From the NCBI GenBank assembly GCA_026182355.1, contig JAPFBL010000257.1:62001-126000 (forward strand): a stretch of DNA of 64,000 bases. The letters are read 5' to 3'. This DNA is from Hermatobates lingyangjiaoensis. Taxonomy: Eukaryota; Arthropoda; Insecta; Hemiptera; Hermatobatidae. Shown one piece after another: positions 58,120 through 64,000 of this stretch. The position numbers were made by a program, and so were the translations under genes. Each line of letters starts with the position of its first letter. Within the stretch, counting starts at the first letter, position 1. The notes beneath the pieces are model-generated. The model saw only the letters and a program-made list of their open reading frames with translations, was not told the DNA's origin and did no database searches.

Positions 58120-58970
58120 TGATGGTAAAAGAAGTACAGTCCTTCGTCTTCCTGTACCTGTCTTCAGAGAGCCATATTCCACTTCCTACAGCAAAGCTAC
58201 TAGCCTCAGATCTATCATTTCACATTTCTCTTCCAAAAAACCTCCCAATACTACTAGTGGTGTTGTTCAATGTGAACGTCGTGGCTGTCTTACTTGTTCT
58301 ATCATCAATTCCATTCCTTTCATTACCTCCTTCTACAGCAAATGCACCACTCCTATTTCTCACAAGACCTTTTGTACCTCTAATAAACGCATTTATCGTT
58401 TGGATTATATTTGGTTATTATGTGGGTTCAGCTCCCACCAAGCTAAACTTGCGAATAAATACTCACAAGTCGTCCGTTGGCAAGCGCAGTGACCTTCCCA
58501 TTGCCATTCATGACAGTTCTTACGGACTCAATTTTAATAACTGTTACGGTATAAAGTTCTCGAGCAGAATAATGATGCTAGTGCTAATGTCCCCTTTAGA
58601 GCTTATTAATCTCCTGGGAGATATATCTAGTCTTGGACTTAGCATCGATTGTTAATTGTTCTTTTTTTATAGTACATATGCTATATAACCTTTTATTTAA
58701 CTTTTCTTTACTTACATATTTTTATTTTTGTTTGTTTTACAAAATTTTAATAGCTTTTTATGTATTTATTATTTTTGTAATTTATTTATCCTTATCTCTA
58801 CCCAATCCGTAAGTTGGCTACACCGATTCAGTGCTCCTTAAATGAAAATACAATTCAATCGTCACCTGCCTGCAGAGCGACTCATATATATCTTCTGATG
58901 ACGAGGCAATCGAAATATAGGTGTGGGTTTCTGTGATTTCTTGTATGTGTGTTCTTTGTGAGAATCTAGT
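58120..58970 (+). pseudogene. Penelope-like element, diverged C-terminal fragment and tail
   Basis: In broken frames the plus strand gives SGVVQCERRGCLTCSIINS (near 58255), CTSNKRIYRLDYI, then KLNLRINTHKSSVGKRSDLP and IAIHDSSYGLNFNNCY. This is the same succession as in family A. The 3' region ends with CTGATGA-C-GAGGCAATCGAAATATA (58895-58920) and runs into the TA tract at 58972. It meets the next copy tail-to-tail. Confidence 0.75.
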
Positions 58971-58971
58971 T

Positions 58972-58983
58972 TATATATATATA

Positions 58984-59024
<41 letters not shown>
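58972..59024. repeat. (TA)n microsatellite
   Basis: Lies between two PLE tails of opposite orientation. Confidence 0.95.
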
Positions 59025-59028
<4 letters not shown>

Positions 59029-60170
59029 CCACAATTAAAAGAAACGGTCCAGCGGACTTTTTTACAATAAAATAAAAAACGAAGGAAACACACAGAAAGA
59101 CACAGACATAACTCACATCGATATTTCGACAATCGTCGTCATCAGGAGGTGCGAAGAGCGAAGAGCGAAGAGTCCCGCAGGAAGACAGGGCGGTACTGAA
59201 CTCGGAAACCGCAGCCAGTACCCCACCACTTACCACCAAGCGGGGGAAGGGAGGGAAGGAAATGAAGAGCCAAATTAAGACGTAAAAGGAACGAGTAAAA
59301 ATTATAACTATAAAAAATTATAAAAAAAATTATAAAAAAAATAGATAAATCAAATTAAATTTAATAAAAATAATAAATAAAAAGTAAAATAAAAAATAAT
59401 AAATAAATAAATAAAAAATAATAAATAAATAAATAAATCATAAATAAATTATCGGTTGAGGTTGAGTCCGGGGGAAGAGCGAGCATCAAGTAAGCATATG
59501 TATGCCTCCTCTGAAGCTCTTAGGGTAACTTTATTGTTGGATTCGGGGATCTGTTTCAGGATCTGAACCCTGAAACAGTCATTGAAACTGAGTCCATGCG
59601 AGTTCGCATGGATGGCTACAGGATAGTTACTGCGTTGACCGACTGAAGCCCTATGACCATTCATACGAAGGCTCAACTTATTAGAAGTTAAGCCAACGTA
59701 AAAGGAGTCACACTGAGTGCAATCCAGTCGGTAAACACAGTTGCTCGAGGTACAGGAGGAATTGACCTGAACCGGGTAGGAACTATGGTGGAGAGGGGAA
59801 TCGAAGGAAGGATTAGGATTAACAATCAGGCAAGTTTGACAGCCACGGCGTCCACATTGTTTCATTCCAGGAACAGGATTGGAAGGCTGAGGGGAAATAT
59901 GAGAGAAAATGCTTTTTAGATTGGCAGGTTTACGGTAGGAAATAGAAGGGGGGTGATTAAAGATGGAAGAAGTAGAAGTAGAAGTAGACAGAATCGGAAA
60001 AGACTCCTTAATAACAGCACGAAGCTTATAAGCGCCAGGGAAGTAGGTTGTCAGGAAGAAGGAAGCGTTACTTCTATCCCTCTTGGGTCTGGGTTGGTGG
60101 GAGATGTCAGCCGGTAAAACACGACTATCAATGAAGGAGCGAGGATAGCCTCGTTCAGAAAATTTGTCCT
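59025..60170 (-). mobile_element. Penelope-like element family A, left arm of a large inverted pair
   Basis: The minus strand starts at 60170 with the DKFSERGYPRSF region (equal to 63538 of the long copy) and runs through an open frame MKQCGRRGCQTC ... SPGLNLNR (59865-59449) and the full 3' untranslated region to AAAGTCCGCTGGACCGTTTC near 59040. It is joined head-to-head at 60170/60171 with a plus-strand copy. Bases 59036-59891 are nearly identical, inverted, to 60171-61015. Confidence 0.92.
59114..59151 (-). ncRNA. Hammerhead-like motif, PLE family A
   Basis: Same sequence as the 60910-60947 motif on the other arm. On the minus strand: CACCTC (helix I), CTGATGA, extra C, GAC...GTC, GAAA, palindrome ATAT, C, then GATGTG (helix I). 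Confidence 0.45.
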
Positions 60171-61020
60171 CAGCCTTCCAATCCTGTTCCTGGAATGAAA
60201 CAATGTGGACGCCGTGGCTGTCAAACTTGCGTGATTGTTAATCCTAATCCTTCCTTCGATTCCCCTCTCCACCATAGTTCCTACCCGGTTCAGGTCAATT
60301 CCTCCTGTACCTCGAGCAACTGTGTTTACCGACTGGATTGCACTCAGTGTGACTCCTTTTACGTTGGCTTAACTTCTAATAAGTTGAGCCTTCGTATGAA
60401 TGGTCATAGGGCTTCAGTCGGTCAACGCAGTAACTATCCTTTAGCCATCCATGCGAACTCGCATGGACTCAGTTTCAATGACTGTTTCAGGGTTCAGATC
60501 CTGAAACAGATCCCCGAATCCAACAATAAAGTTACCCTAAGAGCTTCAGAGGAGGCATACATATGCTTACTTGATGCTCGCTCTTCCCCCGGACTCAACC
60601 TCAACCGATAATTTATTTATGATTTATTTATTTATTTATTATTTTTTATTTATTTATTTATTATTTTTTATTTTACTTTTTATTTATTATTTTTATTAAT
60701 TTTAATTTGATTTATCTATTTTTTTTATAATTTTTTTTTATAATTTTTTATAGTTATAATTTTTACTCGTTCCTTTTACGTCTTAATTTGGCTCTTCATT
60801 TCCTTCCCTCCCTTCCCCCGCTTGGTGGTAAGTGGTGGGGTACTGGCTGCGGTTTCCGAGTTCAGTACCGCCCTGTCTTCCTGCGGGACTCTTCGCTCTT
60901 CGCTCTTCGCACCTCCTGATGACGACGATTGTCGAAATATCGATGTGAGTTATGTCTGTGTCTTTCTGTGTGTTTCCTTCGTTTTTTATTTTATTGTAAA
61001 AAAGTCCGCTGGACCGTTTC
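60171..61020 (+). mobile_element. Penelope-like element family A, right arm of the inverted pair and upstream partner of the long copy
   Basis: The plus strand starts at CAGCCTTCCAATCC (equal to 63818) and carries the open frame MKQCGRRGCQTC ... YPLAIHANSHGLSFNDC ... RASEEAYICLLDARSSPGLN (60195-60611), ending LNR stop. It differs from the left arm at few residues (CVIVN versus CLIVN, YPLAI versus YPVAI). Its 3' untranslated region, with the hammerhead-like motif, passes directly into the leader of the long copy at 61282. It therefore acts as the upstream 'pseudo-LTR' of a partial tandem, the arrangement known for Penelope. Confidence 0.92.
60910..60947 (+). ncRNA. Hammerhead-like motif, PLE family A, upstream of the intact ORF
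   Basis: CACCTC (60910-60915) can pair with GATGTG (60942-60947) with one mismatch as helix I. The core CTGATGA is at 60916-60922. After one extra C comes GAC...GTC (helix II), GAAA, the palindrome ATAT (helix III, too short to close on itself but able to pair with a second molecule) and C at the expected cleavage position (60941). Hammerhead ribozymes are known from PLEs. The extra base is a departure from the consensus. Confidence 0.5.
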
Positions 61021-61281
61021 TTTTAATTGTGATTAGCACGCGTAGTGCCGTTGTTTTTTGTCAGTTACTTTCTGCTTCCACCGAGTAGCTTCCTGTGTCT
61101 AATTCCTTTCTTATAGTTTCCTTGAATTCTCGTACTTCCTGTCCATTTCTGTTTTCTTAGAATCTTTATTTCCTTTTAACATTCCTTACCTTTTATATTA
61201 TTTTATTTTAATATTTGGTAATTTTTATTTTTTTTTTTTTATTTTTTTTTTTTGCTTTTGTTTAATCTTCTTGTTTTAATT
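61021..61281 (+). promoter_or_regulatory. Leader region of the intact PLE
   Basis: Non-coding DNA between the tail of the upstream partial copy and the ATG at 61282, with T-rich stretches (61232-61254). An in-frame TAA at 61219-61221 excludes an earlier start in the same frame. No TATA-type promoter could be assigned with confidence. Confidence 0.4.
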
Positions 61282-64000
61282 ATGAATGATCCTATTGTTT
61301 ATTGGTTGAGTGAGGTTAATTACCTTTCCCAAAAAATTGTGAGCTGCACTGTCCATATTGATTTCATTTCTAGTTGTCTCAATCTAAATATAATTCCTAA
61401 TGGTCTAGCTGTAAAAATGCCTCTATCTGCCTTCCCTCTCAAGTTTCGTCACTCTATGGCAGTTTACGGGTTTCATATTTCTCTTCAATTGTCTCACCTT
61501 ACCTTATCTAATTATATCAGCCTGAGGGACTCGTACTCCTCTAGACTACATTCAGTTATTAAAATACTTCTGAACATATCATCTAACTATTTAATTCCGA
61601 TCAATAAATCTCTTTATTCAGCCCATAAAAGACTCCAGAAATCCTGTCATAATAGTTACAAAAAGCTGTCTAATCTTTATCTCTCGTATCTCTCTCAAGG
61701 CCTATCTCTTCCCTACCAAGTGCCTTTCCTTAAGTCACAGAATACTTCTCCAGTTTCTTATACCCAAATTCCTCTGTGTCATTCTACATCCTTCTCATCG
61801 TACCAATCATCACCTTTTGTCACTGAACTCAATCCCTTTTCTTCTTCTGTTTCTAATTTTACTTACACCAATACCCGTAATAATAATAACAATCATAATA
61901 ATAATGTTAATAATAATAATAATAATAATAATAATCATCATCATCATCATCATCATTACGGTACTAGTAATAAACATTTTAACATTACAAATAACAATAA
62001 TATACACAACTGCAACAACTTAATCCCTAACAACAATAAGAATATTATAAACCTTTCTTCCCGCAATTTGAGTACTGCTGAAGCCAGTATTCTTTCTAAG
62101 GGTCTTAGCTTCAGTCCAGTCCCTAAAATTAATCACATCAGCATCTTGGAGGATCTCCAGATGTTTTTTCGATCTCTTCGCTGGCAGTATTTTTGGAGTT
62201 CCAATGACAAAAGCTCCGGTGATACAACTTCTAAAGTTCACACTTCCCTCAAGCGCTTTAAACCTCTATCTTCCCACGAACCACCTCCACTTTCTGCATC
62301 ACATCCTCTCGAACTCTTCATCTCCTCTATTGTCCGCAGATGTTCTAATCCTGCCTTCCTCAGAAGCCTATCTCCCCCGGATAACCTCACCATTCCCGAG
62401 AGAAAAGCGATTAGCAGTTTGAAAAGAGACAGCTCCCTCCTTATCATGCCAGCTGATAAAGGTTCCTCTGTAGTCCTCATGGACCGTTCTGTCTACCACC
62501 GTGAGGCAATGAAACAACTCTCTAACTCATCTTTTTATCAACAGCTTTCTTCCAACCCTATTCCTCTTTTCCTCAAGAACTTAGTTTCTCTTCTTAATAA
62601 CAGTGCTGTGTGTGAGGGCCTTTCTCCCCAGGATATTGACACCCTCATTCCCTCAAATCCCCGATGTCCTGTTTTCTACCTGCTCCCTAAAGTCCACAAG
62701 CCCTTCAACATGCCTGACTCCCCTCCCGCCGGTAGACCTATCGTTTCCAGTTATGGCTGCCTTACAGAAAGACTTTCCGCCTTCATTGATCACTTCCTAC
62801 AGCCTCTAGTTCGGAACCAACCTTCTTTCTGCAAAGACACTTTCCATTTTCTCCAAATTCTTAAAAATCTTTCTCTTCCCTCTACCCTTGATCATCCTCT
62901 TCTCATGGTTGCCATGGACGTCACTTCTCTCTATACTTCAATCATTCATTCTGAAGGTCTGGACGCTCTGCGATACTTTCTTGATGGCAGAACCGCACCC
63001 CTTAATCCTTCCACATCCTTTCTAGTCTCTTTGGCTGATTTCGTGCTACAGCATAATGTCTTTCAGTTTGAGGGTCGTTATTACCTTCAAACCAGAGGCA
63101 CAGCTATGGGTACGATTATGGCCCCTTCTTACGCTAATCTTTTCATGGCCAAATTAGAGCAGGATTTCCTGGCCACCTGTCAACTTCTTCCACTCCTTTA
63201 TCTCCGTTTTATTGATGATATTTTCTTCATTTGGCCCCATGGCAAACATAACTTAGAACTTTTCCTACACTCCTTTCAAAATTTCTGCCCCTCCATCACT
63301 TTCACTTACGACATCTCCGACAGACTTATCACCTTTCTTGACGTTGACGTTACTTTAGACAATGGACACTTCTTGACTTCCGTACATATAAAACCCACCA
63401 ACTCCCAACAGTACCTCCATTACAATAGTTGCCATCCATCCCATGTTAAAAAGTCTATACCTCGATCCTTGTCCCTCCGTATTCACAATATCTGCAATAA
63501 TCTCCAAGACCGCAGACATCACCTTAACCTCTTAAAGGACAAATTTTCTGAACGAGGCTATCCTCGCTCCTTCATTGATAGTCGTGTTTTACCGGCTGAC
63601 ATCTCCCACCAACCCAGACCCAAGAGGGATAGAAGTAACGCTTCCTTCTTCCTGACAACCTACTTCCCTGGCGCTTATAAGCTTCGTGCTGTTATTAAGG
63701 AGTCTTTTCCGATTCTGTCTACTTCTACTTCTACTTCTTCCATCTTTAATCACCCCCCTTCTATTTCCTACCGTAAACCTGCCAATCTAAAAAGCATTTT
63801 CTCTCATATTTCCCCTCAGCCTTCCAATCCTGTTCCTGGAATGAAACAATGTGGACGCCGTGGCTGTCAAACTTGCCTGATTGTTAATCCTAATCCTTCC
63901 TTCGATTCCCCTCTCCACCATAGTTCCTACCCGGTTCAGGTCAATTCCTCCTGTACCTCGAGCAACTGTGTTTACCGACTGGATTGCACTCAGTGTGACT
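61282..64000 (+). CDS. Intact Penelope-like reverse transcriptase/GIY-YIG polyprotein (runs off the window)
   Basis: I read every codon from ATG 61282 to the window end: 906 codons, no stop. The protein would copy the element's RNA and nick the target. Residues 31-45 carry the PLE N-terminal block (SCLNLNIIPNGLAVK). Residues 202-225 are an Asn-rich tract ending in seven His. PADK is at 390-393, LPKVHK at 468-473 and GRPIVS at 484-489. RT motif A (MDVTSLYTS) has its Asp at 546, motif B (RGTAMGTIMAPSYANLF) starts at 605, and motif C is FIDD at 643-646. FLDVDV (685-690) follows. Cysteines at 857, 862, 865 and 891, 896, 902, 905 form the CxxxxCxxC and GIY-YIG-associated cluster. By comparison with the copy at 60195-60611, about 85 more residues, including the rest of the GIY-YIG domain, lie beyond the edge, for roughly 990 in all. 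Confidence 0.95.
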   Translation, partial: MNDPIVYWLSEVNYLSQKIVSCTVHIDFISSCLNLNIIPNGLAVKMPLSAFPLKFRHSMAVYGFHISLQLSHLTLSNYISLRDSYSSRLHSVIKILLNISSNYLIPINKSLYSAHKRLQKSCHNSYKKLSNLYLSYLSQGLSLPYQVPFLKSQNTSPVSYTQIPLCHSTSFSSYQSSPFVTELNPFSSSVSNFTYTNTRNNNNNHNNNVNNNNNNNNNHHHHHHHYGTSNKHFNITNNNNIHNCNNLIPNNNKNIINLSSRNLSTAEASILSKGLSFSPVPKINHISILEDLQMFFRSLRWQYFWSSNDKSSGDTTSKVHTSLKRFKPLSSHEPPPLSASHPLELFISSIVRRCSNPAFLRSLSPPDNLTIPERKAISSLKRDSSLLIMPADKGSSVVLMDRSVYHREAMKQLSNSSFYQQLSSNPIPLFLKNLVSLLNNSAVCEGLSPQDIDTLIPSNPRCPVFYLLPKVHKPFNMPDSPPAGRPIVSSYGCLTERLSAFIDHFLQPLVRNQPSFCKDTFHFLQILKNLSLPSTLDHPLLMVAMDVTSLYTSIIHSEGLDALRYFLDGRTAPLNPSTSFLVSLADFVLQHNVFQFEGRYYLQTRGTAMGTIMAPSYANLFMAKLEQDFLATCQLLPLLYLRFIDDIFFIWPHGKHNLELFLHSFQNFCPSITFTYDISDRLITFLDVDVTLDNGHFLTSVHIKPTNSQQYLHYNSCHPSHVKKSIPRSLSLRIHNICNNLQDRRHHLNLLKDKFSERGYPRSFIDSRVLPADISHQPRPKRDRSNASFFLTTYFPGAYKLRAVIKESFPILSTSTSTSSIFNHPPSISYRKPANLKSIFSHISPQPSNPVPGMKQCGRRGCQTCLIVNPNPSFDSPLHHSSYPVQVNSSCTSSNCVYRLDCTQCD

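Noticed and set aside
58862..59239. 125-codon frame (also 55638-55862 and 60822-61088) repeated near PLE tails
   Set aside because: It translates the PLE 3' untranslated region and tail motif including (TA)n. Its recurrence is explained by the repeat, not by protein conservation.

Overview
This is AT-rich, mostly non-coding DNA from an animal, probably an invertebrate. The signs are spliced exons with GT/AG borders, long introns, many microsatellites, and a dense load of transposable elements of nearly every eukaryotic class. The sequence does not name the species. No bacterial-style genes, operons, CRISPR arrays or tRNA/rRNA genes are visible.

The one host gene I can identify is an N-acetylneuraminate (sialic acid) lyase of the DHDPS/NAL aldolase family on the + strand. 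Five exons (16671-16816, 20766-20934, 21035-21177, 23571-23748, 26139-26236) join with matching phases to give everything from the GTTGEG motif to the stop codon. The first exon or exons were not found. Its introns hold Penelope-like fragments and a nested hAT element. A second possible host exon, on the minus strand at 44403-44638, would encode the hydrophobic C-terminus of a membrane protein.

The left third carries old DNA-transposon and LINE debris: a Tigger/pogo transposase lacking its first catalytic Asp (1134-2754), an RNase H-bearing LINE (5640-7130, with a second scrap at 240-500), a hAT transposase end (7556-8150), two Helitron helicase remnants (10043-10850 and 12565-13155), and an undescribed repeat that forms a foldback at 4010-5432. 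The middle holds a Penelope-like element (PLE) with only two frameshifts (31600-34020), a short hAT element with an 8-bp target duplication (35423-35882), a mariner with one premature stop (38267-39594), and a MULE derivative with minisatellite-like termini and a 9-bp target duplication (42452-43841).

The right third (48-64 kb) is almost entirely PLE copies, many joined head-to-head as inverted repeats or joined at (TA)n tracts. It ends in a PLE reading frame open from 61282 to the window edge (906 codons). Protein copies at 56049-56837, 59449-59865 and 60195-60611 are nearly identical to it, so this family moved recently.

The most interesting signal is a short RNA-like motif in the tails of at least three PLE families: a CTGANGA box, one extra base, a small stem, GAAA, a 4-6 nt palindrome, then usually a non-G base. 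It resembles a minimal hammerhead ribozyme. Separately, a 545-bp insertion in one PLE starts with a fold that looks like an HDV-type ribozyme.
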